Part shown: positions 43,801 through 56,214 of the stretch, piece by piece
Position numbering within the stretch: position 1 is the stretch's first letter
Layout: each line of letters opens with the position of its first letter
Source: Undaria pinnatifida
Lineage: Eukaryota; Sar; Phaeophyceae; Laminariales; Alariaceae
Direction: 5' to 3'
DNA length: 64,000 bases
NCBI GenBank assembly: GCA_012845835.1
Contig: JABAKD010000028.1
Span: forward strand, 11,995,241 to 12,059,240
Program-made: the position numbers and the translations under genes
The notes under the pieces: model-generated
Seen by the model: only the letters and a program-made list of their open reading frames with translations
Told to the model about the DNA's origin: nothing
Database searches by the model: none

Positions 43801-45388
43801 TACGTGGTAGACTGCTGTAGCGATGGTTGCCTTGTCCAGGGCTTCATGGGGCAACGACAGGCCGGCACCCGGCCTCGATCAGCACCAACACACCCACACC
43901 GCTACGAGTACTACAAGGTATTAATAGTCGTCCTTATCGTGAGCGGCAGGGGAACGGCAGGCGCGAGGCGACGCAAACAAGCGGCGTCGGTCTTCACATG
44001 TCGTTCAAGTCTTTGAATGTATCAACAGTACTTGTAAACCTGTTATATGTGACGACATATACCTCCCCTTGTCGTTCGTACCGGTATCATAACTACCTGT
44101 GGTCCTGTGGCGCCATAGTATTAATACTGCGGTACCGCCGTGTCGTGCTGTCGCGGCCGAGGAGACGAGCGAAAAAGTGTTCCTGCTCGAATCTCGCTCG
44201 AACAAAAATATGTTCTTGTTTCTTGGTCTCATATTTAATTATTTGATAAAACTACGTCAAAACACGCCAGCTTTTTTACACGATATGTTCCATTTGCCAG
44301 GAACCAAGAGACGAGACACGCACCAAATCATGGCGGTCGAGGTGACAACACGAACCACGCAGTTCAATCATGGCGGACGGCGTGAGCTGACAGAAGCACA
44401 GGCTTTCCCACATTTGCTTTAAACTCGACACGATGGGATAAAATCAGTACGACCATCTACGAGTACAGCAGCACCAACCACACGTGCGTGCTCTCTGTAC
44501 CATACCAGCTATGACATCGACACGATATATTTATATATTCCAATAGCAGCATGGAACGCAGGCACGAAACACCCATCAGGGCACCACGCCACGGCTGTCG
44601 AGGTGGCAAAACAAACACAGCCAGAGCATGGCGCTCAGCGTAGGGTGGTCAAAGAAGGCTTTCACATAACCATGTACACGTAAGACCTCATGTGTACGTA
44701 AACGCGACACACCCAACACATGACCTGACAGCGAGCGGATATATCGATATATCCGCCAAGTAAACACGACTGATTTACCGAAACTTAAAACACGACAGCA
44801 TTCTCATTCCTTCATCACCGTCAGTCAACCAAGACAGGCTACGTACCCTGAAGGCCTGCTGTACGTACATGACGAGCTTCGCATCACTGACACGGCGCAT
44901 AGGCTGCTGTGGCTCTACGGGTGGTCTACTGTCTACTGGTGATAGTGTGAGTGCGTGGGCACCATTTGTGTCCCGACACAAACCAACTTTACCTGCCAGG
45001 TACTGCTGTACTATCTCTCGGTGGATTACCGGTATCATTTTTACGAGTCCCCCGCCAGGAAATAGTGTGGACGATTTGCTGTCATACCGAACATTCTCAA
45101 CGATTGGACCGGTTGCTTTGAGGTTTCCGTGTATACACACGTAGCACCGTGCCCGGCCGTCTTTGCTCTGCCAGTCTACAGCAGCAGCACCACTCTGCCT
45201 ACCAAGTGTAGCTCTGCTGCTCTGCTCTCTGCTCTTTAGACTAGAGTACTACTACGTCGTACTATCATATTCTCTTCCTTTGGGCTCTAAAATCGCTTGG
45301 TGTCGAAGCATTTGTTGTTTGATTCATACCGGTTGCAGAAACGGAAGATAGACTACAAAAAAACACTCACCATTACGTCCACACCCAT
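40803..45388 (-). CDS. Small DEP-domain protein, paralog of the DEP part of the flavoprotein gene
   Basis: Proposed exons are 45388-45371 (MGVDVM, donor GTGAGT), 43339-43280 (donor GTAAAT) and 41084-40803 (stop TGA), giving 119 aa. Exons 2 and 3 are well supported. They encode a DEP domain (DRTYHLQ|TYKSCF, then ATLFYRF) aligning throughout with the DEP domain of the flavoprotein, and the TYK junction lies at the same codon and phase. Exon 1 is short and least certain. The last exon runs through the position where the paralog has its third intron, so an intron was gained or lost. A basic tail (ARKLRKARR) follows the domain. DEP domains usually mediate membrane or GPCR/Rap-type signalling contacts; a role here is not shown. 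Alternative: a GTATGA donor at the codon before the stop is in phase with an AG|ATG at 23942, so this could be the 5' part of one two-DEP gene with a 17-kb intron. Confidence 0.65.
41187..41300 (-). repeat. Two copies of the DEP-paralog exon 3 acceptor boundary in its upstream intron
   Basis: The real boundary is CGCCAG|ACGTACAAATCGTGC at 41084. Copies with exon-equivalent starts at 41198 and 41290 read CGCCAG|ACACCCAAGTCGTGC and CGCCAG|GCGTCCGAGTCGTGC, both keeping AG. A further partial copy with TCTGGCGG lies at 42600-42615. Unit lengths are 114 and 92 bp. Confidence 0.85.
42095..42190. repeat. GCGGTGC/GCGGAGCC low-complexity tract
   Basis: Short GC-rich reiteration in the DEP-paralog intron 2. 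ORFs over it are Arg/Cys-rich artefacts. Confidence 0.7.
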
Positions 45389-46235
45389 AGCAACACCTTG
45401 CTGTGATCGCACCACCCGCAAGCCTGGAGAAGTGCGTGTGTGACCCCGATCCAAGAGTGTAGTACTGTCGCTACAGAAGCTCGTAGGGAGACGGACGGTG
45501 ACCCCCGAAGTAGAGCAGTAGACTAGCAGGAGGTTGGGTGTCGGGTGTGCGTGTCCGGTGCGGTGTGCGTGACTAGGCGAGGCAGGTCAAAGATCTCGGA
45601 ACAAATTGGGAAAAAATAGTACTGCCCGAACTAAAATATAGAGCCAAAATACAAACAAAAAGAAAGAGCAAAATATTGAAAAATAATTGAATTTAATAAT
45701 AGAGCCGATATTTGTTTTCCCTCCGTTTTTCGTATCTTTACGAATACTTCTTGTACCTGTTATGTACGTATCGCGTATGGTTGAATGTATAATACGCAAT
45801 ACGTGTGTTTCGCACCGCATGATCTACGTATGGGATCCTTTCACGTATTCCTGTGGGGCTTTGCCGAAGCTAACAAAGCAAAGAGCAAAATCTTGTTGGC
45901 CATTATTTACCATCTGTTCCCGCGTACCCAAGACGTACGTAGGAATCGTGTGTGGTGCAGGCAGGCGTACACCTAAGATTCGCAGTACAGGCGCACCTGC
46001 GATCGAACACATCTTGATTGTTACACATTTTACCGTACCTGGTGATGATATGCACACATGCAGCATGCAGCAGCAACAAACTACATGAATAATAATACCT
46101 GGTATATGCGGCACAATAAAGATCGTCGGCGGCTATACCGGTGCCGATGATATATGACAACAACGTACAGGCTCTAGTCTAGACTACATACAAGAAGAAG
46201 ACACGAGAAAGCTGTCTGTACGATATACTCTGTTG
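45389..46235. other. Upstream flank of the DEP paralog
   Basis: No TATA box stands out. 45590-45720 is AT-rich. No other gene was recognised before the LINE at 46.25 kb. Confidence 0.35.
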
Positions 46236-46249
46236 TTCAGCAACATGCA

Positions 46250-48205
46250 CGTTTTGGCGTGCCATCGAGAATGCTCGCCGTCATCCGCGAATTCCTCGAC
46301 GGCATGCAAGCATGCGTGCGGTTGGATGATGGAGAGTGTTCGGATAAGTTCGACGTGGGGCAAGGTCTCAGGCAAGGATGCGTGCTCGCGCCACTGCTGT
46401 TCAACATGTTTTTCACGACGGTACTGCGTGTGGCCGAGAAACGATTCCTCGCTGATGCAGCCATCACAGACAACATGGTGCAGCTCCAACGAAAGAAGGA
46501 GAAAGGCGAGAAAAAAGGCACTTCACGCACAGGCAAAGTCGACGGGCTGAGGGGGAAGGAGAAGGAGGAGGTGCAGAGATTGTGTGGAGTATGCTGTACG
46601 CTGACGATGCGGGCATCATATCGCGATCATCAAAAGGGCTGGAGAGGATGATGACGGTGATCGCGACTGCGTGCTCGGCGTTCGGGCTTACGGTCTCCGA
46701 GGCGAAAACAGAGATCATGTGCCTGCAAACCAAAGGCGGGGGGAAAGTGTCGTTCACAATCAATGCAGCCGGCCAGGTATACAAACAAACAATCGAGTTT
46801 GTGTACTTGGGCGGGGCCATCAGCGCATACAGAGACCGTAGCATTGAAATAACGCGGCGTCTTCAGAGGGCCTGGGCGTGCTTCCAGCGGTAGGTACAAG
46901 ATGGAAATCTATGATCGCCCGGGTGTGCGCTTGCGGTTGAAGGTGAGGTTGCTGAAAGCCGAGGTGGTCGAGACACTACATTACGGTTGCATGACGTGGA
47001 ACCCGAACAAGCCTGACTATGACAGGCTACGACGGGTTCACCACTCCATGCTCCTCCGATGCCTCGGATGGAGGAAACGGAAGCGCGACCGCCACACCCT
47101 ATCGTACGCCGACGCGCTTGCCAAGACAGCTTCCGAGAGCATAGGGGCGATAGTGCGCTAACGGAGGATGTTGTTTGCGGGATTCGTAGCACGTATGGGG
47201 GGGGAGCGTCTGCCACAGCGGATCACGTTTGGGGAGCTTGTTGGGGGTAAGGGCTACTCAGGGGGGCAAGAGAAGGACCGGCTGGCTCATCTGAAGGAGG
47301 ATATGTCGGTCTTTGGAATGAAATTCGAAGATTGGCGAAAGGCTACTCAAAGGCCGGCAGATGGTTTCGACGAGTGGAGGAGGGACCCGAGTTGTTCATG
47401 CGGAATTGGCATGAAAAGGAGAGACGCAGAGCTGCAGAGCGACGCGCAAAGGCTGCGGCGGCGCCATCCACCGTCTGCATCTCTAAGCGGCCGGGGGGAG
47501 AGGCGAGGGGGGGAGGGGGGAAAAGGGGGGAGGGGGGAGGGGGGGGAAGGGGGGGCGTCCTGCCCAGGAGACTGAAGTCTGGGTCTGGCTATCATCGTCT
47601 CGAAATTTGTGGGCCTTCCAATGGCCGTCACAAGATAGCGTAAGACCGCCCTGACTTCTTCGCCATGTTGCGTTCGCTCCCCAGTGCCATTATGCACATG
47701 ATACATACCCTCTATGAGCCCAATGCCGTCTGTAGTCAGTGCGTAGGGTCTGCTATTACAGTATGACATTTTTTCTCTTTTCCTTCCCTTGCTTCCTCTT
47801 CTTGTCTTGTCTTTCCTTGCTCCTCTTTTCTTTTCTTTTCTTTTATTTCCTTTCCTTTTTCGTTTTTCGCTTTCTTGTCTTTTCTTTCCTTCATCTTTTC
47901 TTTTCTTTGTTTCTTTTTTCCAATCATGGACTTGCGTCTGTCGTGTGTATGCGCAGTGATAGGTACTACGTGCAATATACACGTGGTAGTCTTTCTTAGT
48001 GGCAAGCGGTATATTCGGTTTTTCCAGGCGCGAGTAGTGAGACGTATGCACCGGTATGGACCGGCATTAATTGCGTCAGCTGCAATATATGCGTGTACCA
48101 CCTTTGGTTTGTTCGTGTTTTTCCCTGGGGCATTCCTCAGCTCCAGAGTGACTGGAGCCTGTCCTGTGACCACGGACTTGATTATGCGAGTTAATGTGAG
48201 AACAG

Positions 48206-48259
<54 letters not shown>

Positions 48260-48262
48260 ACG
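46250..48262 (+). mobile_element. LINE (family R2) with reverse transcriptase, decayed, (AAC)n tail
   Basis: 5' truncated inside the reverse transcriptase. The segment 46259-46490 reads [19 protein letters not shown]; 46582-46893 reads the catalytic YADD (46597-46608), GLTVSEAKTEIM and FVYLGG; 46901-47161 reads HYGCMTWN, RRVHHSMLLRCLGWRKRKR; 47168-47575 reads RRMLFAGFVARMGGERLPQRI. Frame changes separate these, with an in-frame TAA at 47159, so it cannot be active. The end reads [15 protein letters not shown], then a CTTTT-rich 3' UTR and GTGAGAAC plus about 17 AAC triplets. Clade not assigned. Confidence 0.85.
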
Positions 48263-48299
48263 GTATAATCATCAGATCATGGGCCTTGTCTAATCTTTG

Positions 48300-48530
48300 A
48301 AGTAGGCTGACTCCCGATTTCACTTTTACATTTTTCTGGCGTAGGCATGAATTTTATTGCGTCAGCTATGATATGCTCGTACGCGTTGTACATACCACTT
48401 TTGGTTTATTGCTTGTATTTTTTCCCTGGTGGGTGGGGTATTCCTACACTCCAGAATAACTGGAGGAGCCTGTCCTGTGACCACGTACTTGATTACGCGA
48501 GTTAATGTGTGAACAACAACAAAAATCACA
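48300..48530 (+). mobile_element. LINE 3' end (family R2), 5'-truncated
   Basis: Starts GTAGGCTGACTCCCGATTTC, contains GCGTCAGCTATGATAT, CCTGTCCTGTGACCACG and GTTAATGTGTGAAC, and ends in a short AAC tail. It lies directly after the previous LINE tail. Confidence 0.75.
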
Positions 48531-48544
48531 CCACACAAACACCC

Positions 48545-48622
48545 TTGGAAACCATTTCGGGGACAAAATTACTTGAAGTTAGTATGCGGAGGAATTTTGG
48601 GGCTCTAAACGGGTTAAACACC
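48545..48622 (-). mobile_element. TTAA MITE, degraded (family R3)
   Basis: Core GGGGACAAAATTACTTGAAGTTAGTATG, with a TTAA only at the right edge. Close in sequence to the 19507-19592 copy. Confidence 0.55.
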
Positions 48623-48799
48623 ACCACCCTGGTGCGCCAGGTGTTCATTTCAGCCACGCGCTTGTCTTCACGTGTGTCACACCCGCCGCCTGTACGCCAG
48701 GCTTGTTTCACACATTATAATTGGTCGTGTGTGGGACCCGATTTAGGGATTCCATGTTTATTTTTCGTTTTTATCAGATCAGATGTGTACTGAGCTTGT

Positions 48800-50450
48800 A
48801 TCAGACAGAGATCCGGGTGTGGGAGACAGATAGATAATAGATGAAGAATCTGGACGGACCCCTATGTATGTCGGATATGAGGACCAGAGGACGGACACAA
48901 TAATCATGGGGGGTAAATGCTGTGTGCTGCAGGCGAGCCCCAATGGTTTATGATGGTGTCGTTGGACCCGCCATGTTCTACCTACGGGTAGCGACTAGCG
49001 ACCCAAAAAGACGAAGATGATGCGCTCGTGATACGTTCGATTTGTTACACGAAGAAAACATCAACCGCCGCTAGAAAAGCGGCCGACGTAAAGCTCAGAT
49101 CTTCCGCCGAAAACCGCGACCGGTATACGTGGGAAGAGAGGGCGTGCGGGACAGACATTAGCGCAGAGCTCTTTCTTCAGGCTGCGCGCGTGTTGCTCAC
49201 CTCCCTGTGCTGCAAACCGGGCGCATCTTTGACCTACCCCGGTAGCCCGGGCTGCTTCATCAAGATTCAGTGTGGTCCGTTCCGTGTTCGTTCGTCACTT
49301 TTTCGACACGTTTTTCGCTTTTGATTGAAGTTTCAAGGACAACACACGCATGGTGACTCAGCAGAGACTCAGCAGCTCCGCTGCCTGCCAGAGACGCCAA
49401 TTATTGTGAATGAACATGGGGAATGAGTGCCGGTAACAGTTGCCTGCCTGGTAAAAAGAAGCAGCAGTGTGATAGTAAAAAATTATTAGTACGAAGTATT
49501 CTGGTTGTTATCCTTGCTCACACACGTAGACTACATGTACAAGTCGTACGTACGTACCGGTATACACATGGACTAGACTATTAGACTATAGTACACTTTT
49601 TTGTTTTATCATCACTTTTTTTGCTCTCCAGCTCAACTCGTATAGTAAGAGGTTTCACCTCACTCACCAACATTATTACGAGTGAGTGTGGACAAGCCGT
49701 CCATACGCGTGAGCCTATGCCTTGTGCCTATGCGCCTCCGTGCTGCTAGTATTTGTATACTGTATGACATGTAATACGATGTGTTTGTTGTCTTCACATT
49801 AACGGTTAATTCCACGAATCCAACTCAACCACTACACAACGCCATGATCGCTTCAAAGCAGAACACCCACAGCAGCAGCAGTGTTCATTCCGATTCTTCG
49901 TCCCAGAGAGATACAAAAGTGGTCGCAGACTGCTTGTGAAAACAAAGAAACTAAACACAAATAGTCAAAAGTGAATAGAAGACTAGAGGAAAGCAAAATG
50001 AAATGTCGGCGTACCGGGTACGAATAATGTTCACAAACAACAGCAAAAAACACCCGCAGTGGGCTTTGGGCGAGTGTATGCGGTGCATCACCAACAACAC
50101 GAGAGGCAAATAGATAGAAAGAGGACGAAAGAACGAAACAACAGAGAAAATAAGGGCAAAACGCTAAAACACACTACTCGTACTCTAACCACGGAGGGGA
50201 AGCACGAGAGCAGCATAGTTTTCGAGCTCTGTTACCTACACGAGCCTGCAGGCTAGCCGCACGGTCTGCCACCTCCTCCTTATTCCCCTCGACAGCGGCC
50301 TCCGATGTAAGCGTTGCCGCTGTCGCCCCCCCCCAAAAAAATGAAGGCAAACAAACAGAAACAAATGCCGAACAATAGCCAAAACTCTCTCGAAATCGAA
50401 TTCGACTTCGGGGGCAGCAAATAGATACAGTAGCACATGCTCCATATTTG
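48800..50450. other. Gene-free interval
   Basis: A 98-aa ORF at 49028-49324 has ordinary composition but no recognisable motif or exon signals. Otherwise I see nothing of note. Confidence 0.35.
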
Positions 50451-50454
50451 AATC

Positions 50455-51062
50455 AACATTGGTGCCTTGCTACACGATTTGCCAGTTGTTTTCTGATTTC
50501 ATTGACAGCGAGGTGTCCCCTCCGCCCCTGTTTCTCCCCCCCCTTCCCTTCTCCTTCTCGTCGTTCTTCTTGGCGTCCTGTTTTGCATGCCGTAACCAGC
50601 TCTTTTCCGCCTCTGCCCTGTGCCACCTCGCCTTGAAACCATCGACCGCTTTGACAACCCCCCGGTACCACTTGCCGGTCTGTTTAGACGCCGTGGTCCA
50701 TAGCACCGTCCCCACCCCGAACAACAAAGGGGGGGCTTCCGTCGATACCTCTTTGGCTAAATGCCGCGATGTCGTCTACCAGGCATCGGACCCATGTATT
50801 TCCTGGCCGACACGGTCCCAGGTTCCCCCCACCGGCCATCGTCGTCCCGAACACCACCCGCCGAGTTTTTAGTCGCTCAGGCTTTCCCCGCTGTACGCCC
50901 CCCGCAAAAAAGAGACGCGCCGTTTGCGGATAGTCGTCTCAACGCTCTCGCATTGTGCCTTTTTGAGGGTGTTGGCGTACGACATGCGGCCGTCGGTGCG
51001 TTGTCGGCGATGGGAAAACCTATGATCCGATGGAGGAGCTTGCGGTGCGCGCTGCATGGCAT
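50455..51062 (-). mobile_element. Probable LINE relic related to family R2
   Basis: Minus-strand translation includes RMSYANTLKKAQCESVETTIRKRRVSF, similar in layout to HTLSYADALAKTASESIGAIV-RRMLF of the 46-kb LINE, followed by a charged Lys/Glu-rich stretch where that LINE has its own polar tail. No reverse transcriptase remains and several frames are used. Moderate to low certainty. Confidence 0.4.
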
Positions 51063-51185
51063 GTCGTGATGTGATCTTACGTTGTACCAGGTACTTCTTA
51101 GAGCTTTCGTTTGTTTTTTTCGCTCATCGCGTCTATTATCTTAGAGGCACGTTTTTTCTTGTTGTTTTTCTCCGTCCTATACACG

Positions 51186-51330
51186 TAATTCAGATGATCC
51201 AGGGTCACTAGTCTTAGCAAGCAGGCTCTTCTCTCCCCTCCCCACTACGGTGCCTTCATTTACATCGCGAGAAGATTTCAGCATTTTCTTCCCTCTCGTC
51301 GACTCGCATCGAATTGCGCCAACTACTGAC
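51186..51330 (+). mobile_element. Interspersed repeat, copy 2 (family R6)
   Basis: Partner of 16448-16595; same block order and orientation. Confidence 0.55.
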
Positions 51331-51536
51331 GCTGCTAGGCGCTTCTTCAGCAGTTGATTCCTTTTTATTTTTCGTTGTTAAACTGTTGCAAATTAACTCA
51401 AAAGCCCGACCCACGTGGCATTCGAACCCCAGAACCGGCTCTATTGATGTTATTAGTAGCATTCGAGGGTAACCACCAGCTGGTAACCACTACCTCGGGG
51501 CGACCTTTTTTGTATATACACGCTGATACGCTGATG

Positions 51537-51626
51537 TTAACCCCTTTAGAGCCCCCGAACCCCTCCCTATGCTAAATCCAAGTAATTTTGTCCCCCAAAA
51601 CGGGTTTCCAGTTGAAAAGGGGTTAA
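51537..51626 (+). mobile_element. TTAA-flanked MITE, best-preserved copy (family R3)
   Basis: TTAA (51537-51540) then CCCCTTTAGAG; right end TTGAAAAGGGG then TTAA (51623-51626). The 82-bp inside has terminal inverted repeats of about 7-8 bp. TTAA duplication plus a CCC(C)TTT end is the signature of piggyBac-type elements. Confidence 0.75.
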
Positions 51627-52020
51627 TATGAAAAAACTCAACGAGAGCTGCCACGATTCAATCGACTATCATTATTAACTATAAATAGTGGGTAGGTACC
51701 ACACCAATCGCCAGCAGTGTTGGAAACACCACCATATATATAGATATACATCTCCGGCGGGGATACTGAAGCCAACATGAAAACCAACGCAAGAAATGGA
51801 CGTACTACAACATAATGTGTACAGCAGTGAAGTAACTAGTACGGTATGCATCGTCAATCTTCACAGAAAAGTTAACCCGGGCTTCATGCTTTTGTACTCC
51901 CCTTCCCGTTGTTGAACGACGCTCCTCCCCAGAAGTAGCAGCAGCAGCACACAGGCAGAGTAGAGTAGTAGTATCGCGGCGATCTTTCTTTCCCACGCCC
52001 GTGAAGTGGTTAGTCAGGTG

Positions 52021-52200
52021 GATTATGTTGTTGTTGTTGTTGTTGTTGTTCTCACATTAACTCGCATAATCAAGTCCGTGGTCACAGGACAGGCTCCAGT
52101 CACTCTGGAGCTGAGGAATACCCCAGGGAAAAACACACACACAACCCAAGGTGGTACACGCATATATCACAGCTGACGCAATTCATGCCTATAAACGAGC
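52021..52200 (-). mobile_element. LINE 3' end (family R2), 5'-truncated, (AAC)n tail
   Basis: In minus sense: GCGTCAGCTGTGATATATGCG, CCTGTCCTGTGACCACGGAC, GTTAATGTGAGAAC and about nine AAC triplets (52052-52026). Highly similar to the 46-48 kb LINE end. Confidence 0.85.
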
Positions 52201-53279
52201 CTGGCCGTTCCATGTTCTGCTTGTTCTTGCTGGCAATGAGATAGATCATTGATTGATTCAGCTCATTTCGTACTGTAAAGTTGTACGAAGTAGTACTCTA
52301 ACCAAATCAGGTACAAGTTACATTTTGGCCACAATAAGAAAGGCGTTGTTGGTGGTGGCATGTTTTTCATGCAGTAAGCAAGTACCAGGTACATGTCTGT
52401 ACCCATATTGCACGCTCCCGATGGGCGATGGAGCTTGGAGGGTTCGGCTAGCCTCTCGCTATGTACGCACGCGGTTGTTCCGGAAAAAGGCAGTATATAT
52501 ACTACCTGGTAGTGAAAATAGTAGTGTACTGCAGCCATAGCATAACGCATGCTTTCCACTACAAATAACAACATTTCCCCGCAGCATATCCAAAGCTTCA
52601 ACACGGCAACACCACCAACACCTCAAATCAGTCCGCATCTCTACGCGCAGCCCACCCCGATGAGCGTTGTATATCACATGTATGGGATAAGCACTTCTGA
52701 CAATGGGTTGAAGATACAATACGTCGTATTGATAGTAGATGCGGTTGTGTGTTCAAATGTTCAAACCCCGCTCACACATTACATAGCAAGCCTATATTAT
52801 TACCATGTTTCTTTCCACCCGACATTGTGCAGCGAGTGGTGGTGCCAATCGCAAAATATGACAAACAAAAATTGAATAAAAAGGCACCACGCTACATAAT
52901 AAACGCAACAATATTATTAAAACCCAAAACCATTTGACGCAGAAAAAAGCCTCCCAAAACTAACACACTCTGTAGCTCTTCCTTTAAGCAGCCACTGAGC
53001 GCCCCCCCCCCCCTAAGCACTTCCAGCGAAGCATCAACCAAAACCCGGTGTAGTCCAAAGCTTATATATATAGTCAGACTAGATATAAAGAAAATGTGCG
53101 TGGGACCTGGTAGTATTAGATAGAGCGTGCAGAGCACGAACAAGTAGATACACAATCAATAAAACGGGACACACACACGTGCGTGACGTCTGATGATGTG
53201 CCTCGCAGGGGGTTAGACAATACCAAACAATACCGCTATTAATAGCTACTTCTAACAACAGCTTTCGTGCGGCGGTGAC

Positions 53280-53690
53280 ACTTTGGTGCGGAGTGGGTGA
53301 TTATATCTTAGTTTTCGTACCGGCGATATTTGGGGGGGGGGGGGGGGGGGTAATATATCTTAGTTTTAGTGTCGGCCATGTTTGTTTTTTGCGGGCGCCA
53401 TGTTTCGGGGACGGGGCGGGAGATTATATACTAGTTGTAGCACTGGCCATATCTGGGGAGGGGGGGTGATATATATTATAAAAAATAAAATACACTCCAG
53501 CTGTGAGATCGAATATTTTGTCGAAACTCATCTTTGCAAGCTGTGTGTGATACTCCGATCGCGGGGGGTGATATATAACTTAGTTTCAGCACCGGCGAAA
53601 TTTCGGGGGGGAGGGGGGACGGGGATGATGTATATATAGATTCTAGTTCTAGCGCCGGCCATATTTTGGGGTGCGGGAGATACATCATGT
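53280..53690. repeat. 60-bp G-rich tandem array split by a repeat insertion
   Basis: Five degenerate units of GGGGGTGATATATA-CTTAGTTTTAGCACCGGCCATATTTGG. An R1 element interrupts the array at 53476-53562. Confidence 0.75.
53476..53562 (+). mobile_element. Short CAGCTGTGAG element (R1) with 15-bp flanking duplication
   Basis: 87 bp from an AT-rich leader through CTCCAGCTGTGAG to CTCCGATCGC. It is flanked on both sides by GGGGGGTGATATATA (53461-53475 and 53563-53577). The array itself contains this word, so part of the match may pre-date insertion. Confidence 0.75.
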
Positions 53691-53843
53691 ATTTTCATAC
53701 TCCAAAGAATATATCATACCTGGTATATATCTCAAGCCCTAACCCTGCGTAGCCCCAACCACGACCCCCCCCCGCCCCCCGAACAACAACCGCCGACACA
53801 AAAAGGCCATAATTACCAGAACACTTTGGTTACACCATTTCAT

Positions 53844-54209
53844 TGTTGTAAGTCTTAGTTTGGGTAGTCAATGGGTTAACATTTTACCAGTGGTCAGATT
53901 GACTAATACCCTTTAATTCCTTAGCAAATGGCGTCGTCCGCAGACCATGTTTTTTTGGGTCGTGGGTTCGAATCTCACCGTCCACCAACTATAAACTATC
54001 GCAACTTTCCCCACATGCATGTCGAACTTGAAACATGCTCTCCCCGGTATTCCCAGGAAATGGAACCGCGCGGATATTGACACGTCCGTCCGAATATCCT
54101 ACTGACCTTTGCTATCCCGCCGTTCCAGCGAGGGGAGAGTGTTATAAGGCTTAGTTTGGGTAGTCAATCTTAAAACGGACTAATATTAACACCCTGTAAT
54201 TCCTTAACA
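53844..54209 (+). mobile_element. Miniature LTR-type element (TRIM/SMART-like), copy 2
   Basis: Same order as copy 1 at 30.1 kb: terminal direct repeat, T-arm-like GGGTTCGAATC block, purine-rich stretch, second terminal repeat (54140-54209). It is more diverged than copy 1 and looks degraded. Confidence 0.55.
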
Positions 54210-56214
54210 AATGCCATGGGAGGCCTCCGCGGGGGGGGTGCAAAGTTACATATGCGACCCATACCCCCCCCTGGGTACAAGTACTATATCGGTAGGCACG
54301 CCCATTACACACACACGTCTGTACTGTACCTCTTAAAAACTCTCAACGTATATGAGGCGAAGGGAAGTCTCTTCGTCTTACGAGATGGGAGTAAATATAT
54401 CGTTTCTAGTTTCTGCCTACGAGTGAGGACATCACATACATACATAAATACACATACATGTACACACAGCGTGCTGCACCAGCACAACGAACGGTAGTAG
54501 CATACGTATAGAAAACGAGATTTTCCGAAAATTTAGGAAGCAGCCATATACCACACATACATGCATGACACAAAAACAGAACTAATGAAGGTACCCTGCC
54601 ACTGGAGGAAGGAAGGGTTAGTAACGTGTCAAAAAGAACGTTGCGGTGCTGCTAGCGCGGAAACAGATCAGATCATATATACGTACCAGTATGCTATAAC
54701 ACATTAGGAAATACGCACCAGGGTAACAAATATATTTAGACTACGATATTCGAAGTATGTGACAAATCTGCGCGATGCGGTGCACTGACATCTGAAATGC
54801 CACACGGCCAATCATACTACTATTAATATTGCTATATTTCGTATGATACAACAATTGACCCAAGTTACGCAAGGGATAATAAGAAAACTTAGCTTCGGTC
54901 ACAAAAAACAAGGAGGGAGGGAGGGGCGCCAGAAAAAAACTTATACCACTGTACCAGGAGAAAGATAAAGTGTAGTAGTACATACACGACATAAAATAAT
55001 AAGAAACCGGGCAAAATGAAAAAAAACAGGCTGATTTTCACAGAATAAAACAAATCCTTTATTTAGCAGTTAGTAGACTGAACAAAAAAACGCACACCCT
55101 CTCCGAAATACAAAATCCACAGCCTGCATCGTCATTCTTCATCAGTATTTTTTTAGTTTCTCATTTTATTATTACGTCGTATTATAGGTGTGCTGTACTG
55201 CTGTAGTAACGCGGGGGACACTCATAGACTCGACTACTACTATTAATATGCGTCATATGACCCATATTATGAACAAAAACAGCAACTCGCTCGCAGAAAG
55301 AAAAGGAGGGAAGAGCCTCGCCCCACGCCGAACCCTACGTACCAAAACTAAAAACCTTGAGGGTTTTGGTTAAAAATCTTAGTTGGGGTTTTGTTTAAAA
55401 ACCTTACTTAGGGTTAGGGCGGGGGGCGTGTCAAAACGGAGGGGCACCCATACTACATGTATGTGTTGTCTTCACATTAAACCGTTCTTTCTACCCAACG
55501 ACGTCATCATCAGTACACCCACAGAGCCCGCGCTGATTCTTCATCCTCCTACGACCTTCGTACGAACACGGAATATATAAATATTCGCATAATCGCGGGA
55601 GCGAGAACGCACGACCAGGAGATTATACAGCTACAGTTCAAGTTCATATCTGTGCAATAGAGTAGGCCCACCAGCATCACAACAGTAATAAATACTGAAT
55701 ACGAGTACATACAGTTGTGTACAGAATAATCCTGTACGGAACACTGCTGTTTTTATATACACGGCCCAAATTTTGGACTAAATGGTTGACAATTGCACAC
55801 GGACTCCTCGTCAAATACAGTTCGGAGAATTTTCTCTGGCGTTCAGGGTTAAGGCCGTTCCAGATGTGTTTAGATCCTAGCCATAAGCATTACGAAGGCT
55901 TTTTGAGAATGTTAGAGTTTAGTCTCAAGCACGTTGTTTCAATCTTTTTGTCGGAGCTGGGCGAATTCTCTAACACGGCTCTTCCGAAAACTGACGCGCT
56001 TGTTGCAGGGAGGCAAGTCTGAGGCAGCGGATAAAAACAATTCAACGCCCCAACGCCCGAACCAAAAACACCTGGACCAAGTGTGCGTGCGTGTGTGTGC
56101 GTGTGTTCTTCACAGTTTGAACTGTTTGTCGTTTCTATTCATCTAGTCTAATACTTAGTAATATGCATCCAGTACAATCAGGGTCCGTGCCGAGGCCTCG
56201 TCCTAGAGAGAGAG
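54210..56214. other. Gene-free interval
   Basis: Only simple sequence and a GGTTTT/GGGTTAGGG-like stretch at 55335-55425. No gene or named repeat recognised. Confidence 0.35.

Noticed and set aside
44816-44910. Possible extra DEP-paralog exon on the minus strand (MRRVSDAKLVMYVQQAF then GTACGT)
   Set aside because: The donor is good, but no counterpart exists in the paralog and the acceptor side is weak. Not enough to add it to the model.
49028-49324. 98-codon ORF as a host gene
   Set aside because: No domain, no splice partners and no strand-specific codon signal that I can support.
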